Source of the DNA: an uncultured Bacteroidaceae bacterium
GTDB taxonomy: Bacteria > Bacteroidota > Bacteroidia > Bacteroidales > Bacteroidaceae
Direction of reading: 5' to 3'
NCBI GenBank assembly: GCA_934293005.1
Contig: CAKQYA010000012.1
Location: 12,161-76,160 of the forward strand
DNA: 64,000 nt
Position 1 is the first letter of the stretch; every line of letters begins with the position of its first letter. The notes beneath the pieces were generated by a model, which did no database searches, had not been told where the DNA came from, and was given only the letters and a program-made list of their open reading frames with translations. Positions 27,420 to 36,642 of this stretch are shown in pieces. A program made the translations under genes and the position numbers.

Positions 27420-28118
27420 ATGCGAATAGACATCATCACAGTCTTGCCAGAACTCATCGAGCCGTTCACAAAGGAATCAATACTCGGCCGCGCTCAGAAA
27501 AAAGGTTTGGCAGAGATTCACATACATAATCTAAGAGACTACACAGCAGACAAGCACAAACGTGTGGACGACTACCCTTTTGGCGGAGCCGCCGGCATGC
27601 TGATACAATGCCAGCCACTTGATGCTTGCATCTCAGCACTTAAAGCCGAGCGCCATTATGACGAGGTCATCTTCACGGCTCCAGACGGCGAGACATTCAA
27701 TCAGCCAATGGCAAATGAACTAAGCCTTAAAGACAACATCATTATCATTTGCGGCCACTACAAAGGCATTGACTATAGAATCAGGGAGCATCTCGTGACA
27801 AAGGAAGTGAGCATAGGCGACTATGTGCTCACAGGAGGAGAGTTGGCTGCTGCTGTGATGGCCGATTCTATCGTAAGAGTCATACCGGGCGTGATAGGTG
27901 ATGTTGAAAGCGCCCTATCCGACTCCTTTCAAGACAACATGCTCGAGCCCCCTGTATACACAAGGCCAGCAGAATACCACCCTCTTGGCAACCCTGAAGA
28001 AGCATGGATTGTACCAGACATCTTGTTGTCTGGACACGAAGCAAAGATTCGCGAATGGGAATATAACCAAGCATATGAGCGCACTCTTAGATTGCGGCCA
28101 GACCTGCTTGAAAAATAA
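27420..28118 (+). CDS. trmD: tRNA (guanine-37-N1)-methyltransferase
   Basis: 232 residues. It methylates G37 next to the anticodon and prevents frameshifting. SPOUT-family trefoil-knot motifs are visible: I-I-I-C-G-H-Y-K-G-I-D-Y-R-I, E-V-S-I-G-D-Y-V-L-T-G-G-E-L-A and V-I-G-D-V-E-S-A-L-S-D-S-F. The start M-R-I-D-I-I-T-V-L-P-E is the family's normal N-terminus. It stands without the rimM/rplS partners often linked to trmD in other bacteria. The next gene begins 16 bp downstream, so the two are likely co-transcribed. The 230 bp before it hold nothing recognisable. Confidence 0.96.
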   Translation: MRIDIITVLPELIEPFTKESILGRAQKKGLAEIHIHNLRDYTADKHKRVDDYPFGGAAGMLIQCQPLDACISALKAERHYDEVIFTAPDGETFNQPMANELSLKDNIIIICGHYKGIDYRIREHLVTKEVSIGDYVLTGGELAAAVMADSIVRVIPGVIGDVESALSDSFQDNMLEPPVYTRPAEYHPLGNPEEAWIVPDILLSGHEAKIREWEYNQAYERTLRLRPDLLEK

Positions 28119-28133
28119 GCATATACGAGCGAC

Positions 28134-29525
28134 ATGGACGAGAAAGCCATACAACTAATCAAACAACGCTACAGCATAGTAGGCAACTACGAAGGGCTGA
28201 ACCGATGCATCGACATAGCCATCCAGGTGGCTCCGATAGACCTCGCCGTCCTTATCCGTGGCGAAAGCGGCGTGGGCAAGGAAATCCTTCCGAGGATCAT
28301 TCATGATAACTCATCAAGAAAGCACAACAAATATTTCGCCATCAACTGCGGATCGCTGCCCGAAGGCACTATCGACTCCGAACTTTTCGGCCACAAGAAA
28401 GGCGCCTTCACAGGCGCTTTGGATGACCGTGAAGGCTATTTCAGCGTAGCTAACAACGGCACGCTGTTTCTTGATGAAGTAGGCGAGCTTCCACTGGCAA
28501 CGCAAGCCCGCCTTCTGCGCGTGCTTGAGACTGGAGAATACATACGCGTGGGCGAGAGCGAAGTCAGAAAGACAAATGTGCGAATTGTAGCTGCCACAAA
28601 TGTCAATCTGCAAAAAGCCATAAAAGAAGGCAAGTTCAGAGAAGATTTGTATTACCGCCTTAACGCAATCCTCATCAACATGCCACCTTTGCGAGAGAGA
28701 GGAAAAGACATAGAGCTTCTCTTCCGCAAGTTTGCGTATGACATGGCCGAAAAATACCATACCGAACCCGTGAGGCTCACAGATGAAGCCACAGCCCTGC
28801 TCCTCAAATACAAATGGCCAGGCAATATACGCCAACTGAGAAATGTTGCAGAAAGATTATGCGTCATCAGCAAAGACAGAGTCATCACAGCCGACATGCT
28901 TAAAGAAAACGGCGTCACCGACGACTCGATGATGGAACAAGGACTTGTTGTCAGCGGGCAAAACAAAGATTACACGTCAAACTCATACAGTTACGACAAA
29001 GAAAGAGACCTGCTCTTCCAGATGCTGTCCACAATAGGAAAGGAAGTGCAGGAACTTAAAGCCATTGTGCACGACAAGCTAAACAGCAGCGCACATGCAG
29101 CCCCCAACAATTCTATGGAGATGTACAGAGGAATGACCGTGCCAAGCTCAACCAACACGTCATATGACGAACAGAACACAATAAACAGACAACCAACTCT
29201 CTATAAAGGAAACGTAAGGCAAGACAATCACATGATGAATGCTCACCAGCCTCTTTATGGCAACACGCATCCATATGAAATTCATGGTGCTTATGGTTCG
29301 GAACGCACTTATGACGCCAACGACATCCAAGATATCACACCAATGCAAATAGAAGAGGTAAACAACGAACCTGACGGACCATTGTCAAACGAACAGCTGA
29401 TGAAACAAAATATCATAAATTCACTCAGACGAAACAACGGCAACCGTAAACTTGCAGCTAAAGAATTGGGATTGTCCGAACGCACTGTGTACAGAAAAAT
29501 CAAACAATACGGATTGGACATATGA
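28134..29525 (+). CDS. Sigma-54-dependent transcriptional activator without receiver domain
   Basis: 463 residues. The AAA+ sigma-54-interaction domain begins almost at the N-terminus: Walker A G-E-S-G-V-G-K-E at 43-50, the sigma-54 loop G-A-F-T-G-A at 90-95, Walker B-type G-T-L-F-L-D-E-V-G-E. A 130-residue Asn/Gln/Tyr-rich linker follows, then a Fis-type helix-turn-helix at the C-terminus (R-K-L-A-A-K-E-L-G-L-S-E-R-T-V-Y-R-K-I). There is no N-terminal receiver, GAF or PAS domain, so its control must be through binding partners, its level, or the linker. Overlaps the next gene by 4 bp (ATGA), so they are translationally linked. Confidence 0.93.
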   Translation: MDEKAIQLIKQRYSIVGNYEGLNRCIDIAIQVAPIDLAVLIRGESGVGKEILPRIIHDNSSRKHNKYFAINCGSLPEGTIDSELFGHKKGAFTGALDDREGYFSVANNGTLFLDEVGELPLATQARLLRVLETGEYIRVGESEVRKTNVRIVAATNVNLQKAIKEGKFREDLYYRLNAILINMPPLRERGKDIELLFRKFAYDMAEKYHTEPVRLTDEATALLLKYKWPGNIRQLRNVAERLCVISKDRVITADMLKENGVTDDSMMEQGLVVSGQNKDYTSNSYSYDKERDLLFQMLSTIGKEVQELKAIVHDKLNSSAHAAPNNSMEMYRGMTVPSSTNTSYDEQNTINRQPTLYKGNVRQDNHMMNAHQPLYGNTHPYEIHGAYGSERTYDANDIQDITPMQIEEVNNEPDGPLSNEQLMKQNIINSLRRNNGNRKLAAKELGLSERTVYRKIKQYGLDI

Positions 29526-30049
29526 AAATAAAAAACATGACACTGTCTCTGTCGGCATTCATATGCCTGGCAGCAGCCGTCGTTCTTTGGGGATGCACTG
29601 TAAGTTATAAATTCACAGGAACAAGCATCGATTACACAAAGACGAAGTCTATCAGCATAGACAAATTCCCTATCCGCACCAACTACGTGTGGAGCCCAAT
29701 GGAGTCAATGTTTTACAATACGCTATCTGATGCTTACTCTCAGAAGACCAAGCTCACCGTACTGAAGAAGAACGGAGACTTGCACTTGACAGGTGAAATA
29801 GTGGAATACTCACAGACCAACAAGAGCATCAACTCTGAAGGCTACTCATCAATGGTTCAACTCAAGATGACTGTAAATGTGAGATTCACCAACAACAAAA
29901 AACACGAAGACGACTTTGAACAACGATTCAGCGCTACCGCTGACTATGATTCAAGCAGACAACTTGCAGACGTGCAGGAAACCCTTGTACAGGAAATGAT
30001 AAAAGACATTGTTGACCAAATCTTCAATGCAACAGTAGCTAATTGGTGA
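29522..30049 (+). CDS. lptE: LptE-like LPS-assembly lipoprotein
   Basis: 175 residues. Lipoprotein signal with lipobox V-L-W-G-C (Cys 25). The mature domain fits the Bacteroidetes LptE family, the plug of the LptD barrel that places LPS in the outer membrane: Y-K-F-T-G-T-S-I at the start and I-P-type strand K-S-I-S-I-D-K-F-P-I-R, then a C-terminal helix (V-Q-E-M-I-K-D-I-V-D-Q-I-F-N). Its place between the sigma-54 activator and the secG cluster is typical of Bacteroidales. The symbol rests on similarity of pattern and context. Confidence 0.78.
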   Translation: MKIKNMTLSLSAFICLAAAVVLWGCTVSYKFTGTSIDYTKTKSISIDKFPIRTNYVWSPMESMFYNTLSDAYSQKTKLTVLKKNGDLHLTGEIVEYSQTNKSINSEGYSSMVQLKMTVNVRFTNNKKHEDDFEQRFSATADYDSSRQLADVQETLVQEMIKDIVDQIFNATVANW

Positions 30050-30242
30050 CAATCTGCCTCTGCAGCCATCAAGCATGACAAAACTCGACTTTAACAGGGC
30101 TGCATGAATGAATTGTGAAATTGACCACAACAAGTGTTTCGTTCCAAAGAAGATAAAACTAATATCACAAGAGTTTAAATTCAACCAGCCATAAATAACA
30201 TATTGATTATTTATCAAATACAATACAGCTTGCTGTAAACAA

Positions 30243-31004
30243 ATGAAGACAAAGCCAATGTTAAATATAAAAGAACTTATAAACGACACGTCGCTTCTCA
30301 ATACAACGACATTAAAAGAATTGGAACTTTTGGTAAATAAGTATCCATTCTTCCAACTCGCACGCCTTCTGTATATATGCAACCTGTATAAACTGCGCGA
30401 CCCTGAATTGAAGTCTGAACTCAAAAAAGCAAGCATGTTCGTGCCTGACCGCACCGCATTGTTCTATCTGACAGAAAATGCAAAATATGAAATAGAAGCA
30501 ACCGAGAATGCAGACAACAACTCTGACGAGAACAAAATCAACAGAACGATGTCACTCATCAACACTTATCTATCAGAAGGTTGCATCGAACTTGAAAACA
30601 CACAGGCATCACAGAAAGACAACAATCCGTCATTGGCAGATCTGACCAACGACTACGCTTCATATTTAATGAAACTCGATGAAGGCGACACAGCAGCAGA
30701 CAGCAATGACACACCTCACCTTAAAGGCGAAGACCTCATCAACAATTTCATATCCGAAACCCAAGGAAAGCAACGCATCAATATGACCGACTCAAATGAT
30801 GACAACTTCACATCGCCTGAGTTGTCAGAGGAAGAAGAAGAGGTGTATACCGAAAGTATGGTGAATATATACATAAAACAAGGCAGATATGCACAAGCTT
30901 TAGAAATATTACACAAGATTTGTTTGAATAATCCAAAAAAAAATTCTACCTTTGCATCGCAAATAAGATTGCTTGAGATAATAACTAAAAACACGCCCGA
31001 TTAA
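30243..31004 (+). CDS. Conserved Bacteroidales hypothetical protein
   Basis: 253 residues, cytoplasmic, no signal peptide. The N-terminus (M-L-N-I-K-E-L-I-N-D-T-S, then E-L-L-V-N-K-Y-P-F-F-Q-L-A-R-L-L) is helical; the middle is acidic and low in structure (about 90-215); the C-terminus (Y-T-E-S-M-V-N-I-Y-I-K-Q-G-R-Y-A-Q-A-L-E-I-L-H-K-I) reads as one TPR-like helical hairpin. Similar proteins commonly precede secG in Bacteroidales. Function unknown; location suggests envelope biogenesis. Confidence 0.75.
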   Translation: MKTKPMLNIKELINDTSLLNTTTLKELELLVNKYPFFQLARLLYICNLYKLRDPELKSELKKASMFVPDRTALFYLTENAKYEIEATENADNNSDENKINRTMSLINTYLSEGCIELENTQASQKDNNPSLADLTNDYASYLMKLDEGDTAADSNDTPHLKGEDLINNFISETQGKQRINMTDSNDDNFTSPELSEEEEEVYTESMVNIYIKQGRYAQALEILHKICLNNPKKNSTFASQIRLLEIITKNTPD

Positions 31005-31118
31005 AATCGGCATGCTTCTCATCATAAATGCAGAAATAACAAAGGAAAATGACATTTCCCCAAACAGGCTGCACAAATCAAAACGAATTTAAAAACAACA
31101 AAAATATAACTTACAACA

Positions 31119-31445
31119 ATGTATTCACTAATCATCGTTCTTGTCATCCTTGCGTCAATATTGATGTGCGGAATTGTATTGATCCAAGAATCTAAAGGCG
31201 GAGGTCTCGCTTCCAGCTTCTCGTCTTCAAACCAAATCATGGGAGTGCGCAAAACAACCGACTTCCTCGAAAAAGCAACATGGGGCCTTGCAATAGCAAT
31301 GGTAGTGCTTAGCATCTTTTCTGCCGCATTTGTGACAAAGACCACACACGAGGAGACTCCGATAAACATCGCAGCACCTGCTCAACCTACTGATGCCGGC
31401 AATGTCCAATCATTCCCTGCTGCAGGCAACCAGGAGGCAGAATAA
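31119..31445 (+). CDS. secG: Preprotein translocase subunit SecG
   Basis: 108 residues. Non-essential helper of the SecYE channel. Two membrane helices (about 3-22 and 53-72) joined by the conserved loop L-I-Q-E-S-K-G-G-G-L-A-S-S-F, then an Ala/Pro-rich tail. Last gene before a long gene-poor stretch; a strong terminator lies about 200 bp downstream. Confidence 0.95.
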   Translation: MYSLIIVLVILASILMCGIVLIQESKGGGLASSFSSSNQIMGVRKTTDFLEKATWGLAIAMVVLSIFSAAFVTKTTHEETPINIAAPAQPTDAGNVQSFPAAGNQEAE

Positions 31446-32478
31446 CACACTTGCCAACTGCAACTGAGAGCACTCTTGAACTCTTATACATAAGCAGCCC
31501 AAAGCTTGATGGAGAAGGCAAATCATGAACAAACTCCTTAACATTACAACAATGTCAGTTCATGCCATTCTCACATATAACTAAGCAGACAAAACATAAT
31601 CGACAATAAAGGCTGAATCTTAGCCTAAGGAAACAACCGTTCAATCAAACGCAAGATGGTGCGCCAACACATGTTGGCGCACCATCTTGCGTTTTCTGAA
31701 TGACACAACAACACGCGCCCAAACAATACACAGGTGAAAACACATGGAACGCTGATGAACAATTCACCAAACTTGCACCTTAGACAAACAACCATTTATG
31801 TTGAAGCAGATCCATCACTTTTTTTGCCACTCAAAAGAAAACAGAATGACATCACGCCTACACATTTGTCGGATGAATCATAGATAAGAAAACAACGAAG
31901 CCCAATGAAACGGCTGTTTCATGATTTGGTTTGATAGTATCATGGCATAAAACCATCATATCAAACACTGGAAGAACAAATTTTTGTAAACCATCAAGGC
32001 ATACTTCATAACGTTAAGCACAAAATAACGTTAAGCACAAAACGGTAGTTAGAACAACATAAACTGCTGATGGCAACTTCGTTGCACACTAACAGATAAA
32101 ATGACTACATTTACATTTGTGCTCAAAATAAATACGTCATTAACACAAACTGGAACCATATCTAAAAAAATACACAAAAAAACATCATTACCTATTAAGC
32201 ATCATACATATATAAATAAAAACAACAGTATTTGACACAAGCTATTCATATTCACTGAGAGACAATGAATCAATGCTTGGCATATTTAAACCAGCCACCA
32301 AGACAACAAAAAGCAACTTAGCTTCAGCTTTTACGATATAATCGAAAAAGAAACAAGATAACAACAAGGCATAAGAAAACATCTACAAAAAGGAAACAAT
32401 CATGTTCGCAATAAACTAAATATAGTTAAAAAACTGACATTATTAGTAATAATGCATTTTTTTGTGATTTTAAATTCT
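31446..32478. other. One-kilobase gene desert
   Basis: About 1,030 bp with no supported gene. It holds the terminator at 31649, a 17-bp perfect tandem duplication (ATAACGTTAAGCACAAA, around 32010-32043) and AT-rich sequence. No tRNA or recognised RNA family was seen. Confidence 0.5.
31649..31695 (+). terminator. Very stable terminator after secG
   Basis: A 21-bp perfect stem: the arm at 31649-31669 (ACGCAAGATGGTGCGCCAAC and one more base) pairs with 31672-31692; TTTT follows. Confidence 0.85.
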
Positions 32479-32486
32479 TAACTTTG
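32479..32486 (+). promoter_or_regulatory. Promoter -7 box directly at start codon (leaderless candidate)
   Basis: TAACTTTG matches TAnnTTTG and ends 4 bp before the ATG of the HU/SPOR gene. With the usual spacing, transcription would begin at or next to the A of the start codon. Confidence 0.6.
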
Positions 32487-32490
32487 TAAC

Positions 32491-33639
32491 ATGAATACAT
32501 TAGCGCAACATATAGAAACCCTGCTGCTTGAGCACGACTGTGTCATCATTCCTGGATTCGGCGGCTTCATCTCAAATTATGAAGAAGCCCAATACCACAC
32601 AGACAATGGGAGCATCTTCATGCCCCCACACAGGTCCATAGGCTTCAACCAGCAATTACAGATAAACGATGGACTCCTCGTCCAGTCGTATATGTCTGCT
32701 TACGATGCATCATACCCTGCGGCACATCTGCAAATGGAAAAAGAAATTGAGCAGATGGCAAACCAACTTGAACTGGACGGAGAATACGACTTCGGCGCTG
32801 TAGGCAAATTGACCAAAGGCCTCGGAGAAATCATCTCTTTCGACAAATCATCCTCAAACATTGAGGCCCCATCACTTTTCGGGCTCGACAGCCTGTCTGT
32901 CATGCCTGTGAAAAGCATCATTGAGAAAAGAGAGATTGAGGCGAAAATGCAAGCTGCCTCCATCGGAATCGGCAAGACTGACAACAAGGAAGATAATGAC
33001 ATCTTGACAAACGACAAGAAACAAGAGGTTGTAATCCGTTTGAACCAAAGATGGATAGACTTCGGCATCTCTGTGGCGGCTGCCTTGCTGTTCTTCTTTG
33101 GCATTTCATATACGGCAATGAAAGATGTTGCAACTGAATCAGACACAGTAATTGCGGCCACCTACCCTGTCCCCAACAGCCAGCACATGAACAATGGCAA
33201 CATAACGCAAGCTAAAGAAGTTGCAATAAACAAAGCAGCACAAAAAGGCAAAGAGGTTGCAGGCGCAAACACCACAGCCACTACGAAGCAAGAGCCTGTT
33301 GCCAGCCACAACACCACAGCAAACCCGAAGCAAGAGCACATTGACAACCACAACGCCACAAAAGCTGACAATGAAAATGCCACAAAAGCAACACAAGAAA
33401 ACAAGGCTCAGCTGGCATACACAATAGTATTAGCAAGCTATGTCGGCAAAGCCAATGCAGAAGAATACGTCAATCAATTGGGCAAGAAGGGCTTCAATGA
33501 AGCACAATATGTAAGAAAAGGGAAAGTGGGCCGCGTCATTTATTCTGGCTACACAACAGAACAGGAAGCACAGATTGCACTTGCTTCGCTGAGAAAAAAA
33601 GGCAAAGATTTCACTGAAGCATGGGTAATGCCACTTTAA
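32491..33639 (+). CDS. HU-CCDC81-like and SPOR-domain membrane protein
   Basis: 382 residues. The N-terminus (about 1-130; I-E-T-L-L-L-E-H-D-C-V-I-I-P-G-F-G-G-F-I) matches the prokaryotic CCDC81-type HU-like domain found in Bacteroidetes. One membrane helix at about 190-208 (G-I-S-V-A-A-A-L-L-F-F-F-G-I), then a Thr/Asn/Gln-rich linker with short repeats (T-T-A-T-T-K-Q-E-P, T-T-A-N-P-K-Q-E-H), then a C-terminal SPOR domain (about 310-380; Y-T-I-V-L-A-S-Y-V and G-R-V-I-Y-S-G-Y) that binds denuded peptidoglycan at division sites. Hence a possible link between a cytoplasmic DNA-type domain and the septal wall. The family N-terminus fits the ATG at 32491. Confidence 0.85.
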   Translation: MNTLAQHIETLLLEHDCVIIPGFGGFISNYEEAQYHTDNGSIFMPPHRSIGFNQQLQINDGLLVQSYMSAYDASYPAAHLQMEKEIEQMANQLELDGEYDFGAVGKLTKGLGEIISFDKSSSNIEAPSLFGLDSLSVMPVKSIIEKREIEAKMQAASIGIGKTDNKEDNDILTNDKKQEVVIRLNQRWIDFGISVAAALLFFFGISYTAMKDVATESDTVIAATYPVPNSQHMNNGNITQAKEVAINKAAQKGKEVAGANTTATTKQEPVASHNTTANPKQEHIDNHNATKADNENATKATQENKAQLAYTIVLASYVGKANAEEYVNQLGKKGFNEAQYVRKGKVGRVIYSGYTTEQEAQIALASLRKKGKDFTEAWVMPL

Positions 33640-33899
33640 CAAGGCTGGCACATGTATTTAAATTGTATATTTTCATACGACTTAATGAGCATCAAACATG
33701 CTCATCACGGAACGACAGGACATCACAAATGATGTACAGACCCTTCAAACGAATATGCCCAAGTGCAGTATGCAAGCGTAATATCACTGCTGACAACTAC
33801 AAACACAAAATAAGACAGTGTTCACCAAATCGACATATTGACATTTGCACAACAAAGGAAATCGATATAATATCATCATTATTAGACAAGTTATACTAA

Positions 33900-34436
33900 A
33901 TGAAAAGAGTACGGTGTCCCAAATGCGACAGCTATATCGTATTTGACGAGACAAAATACAAGGAAGGCCAATCGCTTGTATTCGTGTGCGAGCAATGCAA
34001 AAAAGAGTTTGGCATCAGAATAGGCAAATCAAAACTTGCCGACAAGCATGAGGAACGTTCTCTTGACGAACATGCATACAGTCAAGACTACGGAAGCATA
34101 GTGGTGGTTGAGAATGCATTTGCGTTCAAGCAGGTCATACCGCTCGATTATGGCAAAAACGAATTTGGACGTTACATAAAGGGCACAAACATCAACAAAC
34201 CCATTGAGACACGCGACCCAAGCATAGACACGTTCCATTGCACAATAACAGTTAAAAAAGACAAGAAAGGAAAGCTTCAATATATTCTCCAAGATGCTCC
34301 CAGCGACACTGGCACATTCTATATGAATGAAATATTGCGAGACGTCGACAGGATAAACATGGAAGATGGAGCTATCATCACCATAGGAGCCACAACGCTC
34401 ATACTTCGCAAGGCAGAACTGCAAGCACAAGATTAA
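33900..34436 (+). CDS. Zinc-ribbon plus FHA-domain protein
   Basis: 178 residues. The N-terminal MJ0042-like zinc ribbon has two CxxC pairs (C6, C9, C30, C33). A forkhead-associated domain lies at about 75-165: N-E-F-G-R-Y, then S-I-D-T-F-H-C-T-I (where R-S-H is common) and D-T-G-T-F-Y-M-N-E. FHA domains bind phosphothreonine, so it is probably a cytoplasmic signalling adaptor. The usual FHA N-G near the end appears as M-N-E. Partner kinase not in the window. The 260 bp upstream hold nothing obvious. Confidence 0.85.
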   Translation: MKRVRCPKCDSYIVFDETKYKEGQSLVFVCEQCKKEFGIRIGKSKLADKHEERSLDEHAYSQDYGSIVVVENAFAFKQVIPLDYGKNEFGRYIKGTNINKPIETRDPSIDTFHCTITVKKDKKGKLQYILQDAPSDTGTFYMNEILRDVDRINMEDGAIITIGATTLILRKAELQAQD

Positions 34437-34591
34437 AATCAATATAGATTACATCATGTGATTGTGCACATCAGCCAATGCGTCACGCATTGGATTCAAA
34501 CCAATCTGCACGAATGTCAGCATCGACATATAGCTTGACACAAACTGCAACTCAATAAGGAATTATTTAAACATCATAACAATAAAACATT

Positions 34592-35515
34592 ATGATATTA
34601 GCAGGAGATATTATCACAAAAAATGATGCCCAAGATGCGTTTTTCTCTTCATTCAAAGACAAATACAACATCATGGACAATCTTGATCGCAAAAATGACC
34701 CAACAGTGCATGCACGTTCTGAAATCTACAACTCAGAATATGTGTACGTCACAATTGTGCTAAGGGGAACGCTCCGTCTTGTGGTAGGCGGAGTTGATGT
34801 TCAGATCAAACAAAACGAAATGATTGCTGTAATGCCATGCCTCAGCGTGGAAGTGAAAGAATCAAAATGCTTGTACTTCGCCTACCTCGTGAAAAGCTAC
34901 ATCACATCAGGCATCTACAGCCGCACAGGAATTGGCAAAGAAAAGTCTTATATATATGCATTCAACTTCACGCACGTGCACTTGGGCCAGGAAACAGCAA
35001 TGGTCCTCTTCGACATGTACAAGCGAATCAAAGCAGAACACGCTCGCCCCGACTACCGCATGAAAGAAATAACACTGCGCAACCTTCATACAGCCATGCT
35101 TGCCAAAGAAGCATCACTCATCTTGCCAACAGACAAGATCGTTCATGTGAAGAACACACGCCAATACGGTTTCTTCAGAGACTTCATGTCCCTGCTGCGC
35201 GACACCCACACCATGGAACGCTCTGTGCAATACTATGCAGGCAAAATGAACATCACGCCAAAGTATCTTTCTGCCATCGTTCTCAACTTTACGGGGTTGA
35301 CAGCATCGCAAGTCATTGACCAATACGTAGCTTATGCCATTAAACAAAAGCTTTATACAAATGAGCATAACATCAAGTCAATCAGTAAGGAATTTAATTT
35401 CCCGAGTCAAAGCTTCTTTGGCCGCTACTTCAAGCGCATCACTGGACTGTCACCAAACGAATATATAAAGAAGCACAATATTAAATCAATCAACTTTGAC
35501 CAAGGTCAAGAATAA
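34592..35515 (+). CDS. AraC-family transcriptional regulator, first of a tandem pair
   Basis: 307 residues. N-terminal cupin-like sensing region (about 45-120, V-L-R-G-T-L-R-L-V-V-G-G-V-D-V), C-terminal AraC/XylS double helix-turn-helix (about 210-300; R-S-V-Q-Y-Y-A-G-K-M-N-I-T-P-K-Y-L-S and F-P-S-Q-S-F-F-G-R-Y-F-K-R-I-T-G-L-S-P-N-E-Y). Closely similar in layout and motifs to the gene 14 bp downstream, so this is probably a tandem duplication. Target and ligand unknown. Confidence 0.9.
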   Translation: MILAGDIITKNDAQDAFFSSFKDKYNIMDNLDRKNDPTVHARSEIYNSEYVYVTIVLRGTLRLVVGGVDVQIKQNEMIAVMPCLSVEVKESKCLYFAYLVKSYITSGIYSRTGIGKEKSYIYAFNFTHVHLGQETAMVLFDMYKRIKAEHARPDYRMKEITLRNLHTAMLAKEASLILPTDKIVHVKNTRQYGFFRDFMSLLRDTHTMERSVQYYAGKMNITPKYLSAIVLNFTGLTASQVIDQYVAYAIKQKLYTNEHNIKSISKEFNFPSQSFFGRYFKRITGLSPNEYIKKHNIKSINFDQGQE

Positions 35516-35529
35516 AAATCTGCAAAAGC

Positions 35530-36504
35530 ATGTTAGATCAAAATTCATCAAAAGCAGAGAATAGAAATATCAGATACGTTGAGTATGTCGACGTGTTCTC
35601 TCAGCCAAATGTAACACCAGCCGCATGCGTGAGGAACAACCTTATGCTATTCGACTCGTTCGACGGCACAAACCCACTTCCTGAGATCTTCTATGAGACC
35701 CCAAACAAGATATACCAAAACATGTACCTCTTCATACAAAGAGGCACGCTCGTCGTATCCGTCAACAACGAGGAGACCATATTGGAAGGAGGCGACTCGC
35801 TCATGGTAATGCCTGAGAACATCCTCAGGATAAAGTCTGTTTCTCCAGACATGAAATGCTTCATGTTTGTCATATACCCCAAACTGGCAAGCGAAGTGTT
35901 CACAGACGTGGGTCTTGTCTACAGCAACGCGCGCCTCTCACTGCGCCATTTCGCTTCAAAGACATCGCCCGAACAGATGCAGAACATGCTTGACCTCTAT
36001 GAGGAAATCAAGAAAGACTTGCTGACGAACGACTATGAATACAAAGGACTTTACATTAAAAGCCTTTTGGGCATTTTGCTGGTTGAAGTCATCAACATTC
36101 ACAACATCGTGCCTATGCCACTTGAAGGCAACAGCAACTCGAGACAATACGATGTGTATTGCCGTTTCATATCATTGCTCAACAAATACACCATCGAGCA
36201 CCGCTCTGTGCAGTACTATGCAGACCAGCTTGGCATTTCAAGCAAATACCTGTCATATGTATGCATCAGCTACAGCAACAAGAACGCCTCCACATGGATT
36301 GACGAAGCTGTGATACAGAAGGCTAAAGCACTTATATTAGTGCACCGCTACTCGCTCAGCGAAGCAAGCGAAATCCTTCATTTCTCATCAATAAGCAGCT
36401 TCAGCCGCTTCTTTGCGCGTGTGACAGGCACCACTCCGAAAGGATTTCTTAAAGAACAAACCAAAAAACTGAGAAACACAAGCAGCAGAAGTGTTGTAAA
36501 TTAA
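35530..36504 (+). CDS. AraC-family transcriptional regulator, second of the pair
   Basis: 324 residues with the same order of parts: cupin-like N-terminal region (I-Q-R-G-T-L-V-V-S-V-N-N-E-E-T) and AraC helix-turn-helix at about 220-310. The shared string R-S-V-Q-Y-Y-A and I-S-S-K-Y-L-S mark it as a paralogue of the preceding regulator, but its second recognition helix differs (S-S-I-S-S-F-S-R-F-F-A-R-V-T-G-T-T-P), so the two probably bind different sites. It is followed by nhaA, a possible target. Confidence 0.9.
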   Translation: MLDQNSSKAENRNIRYVEYVDVFSQPNVTPAACVRNNLMLFDSFDGTNPLPEIFYETPNKIYQNMYLFIQRGTLVVSVNNEETILEGGDSLMVMPENILRIKSVSPDMKCFMFVIYPKLASEVFTDVGLVYSNARLSLRHFASKTSPEQMQNMLDLYEEIKKDLLTNDYEYKGLYIKSLLGILLVEVINIHNIVPMPLEGNSNSRQYDVYCRFISLLNKYTIEHRSVQYYADQLGISSKYLSYVCISYSNKNASTWIDEAVIQKAKALILVHRYSLSEASEILHFSSISSFSRFFARVTGTTPKGFLKEQTKKLRNTSSRSVVN

Positions 36505-36642
36505 ACAGCATTTCGAGACTTCCACATCAAGATGTGGCCACTAACACATTTTAAGCACTTGTTTGCCAAACGACAAGCGGCAAACAGGTGCTTAACTAAT
36601 AAAATACACAACAAAATCTATTTGATTATAATGCAATAATTT

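Noticed and set aside
27215..27529. A 104-codon open frame ahead of trmD
   Set aside because: It overlaps the trmD start by about 110 bp and has a low-complexity, basic sequence with no promoter or family match.
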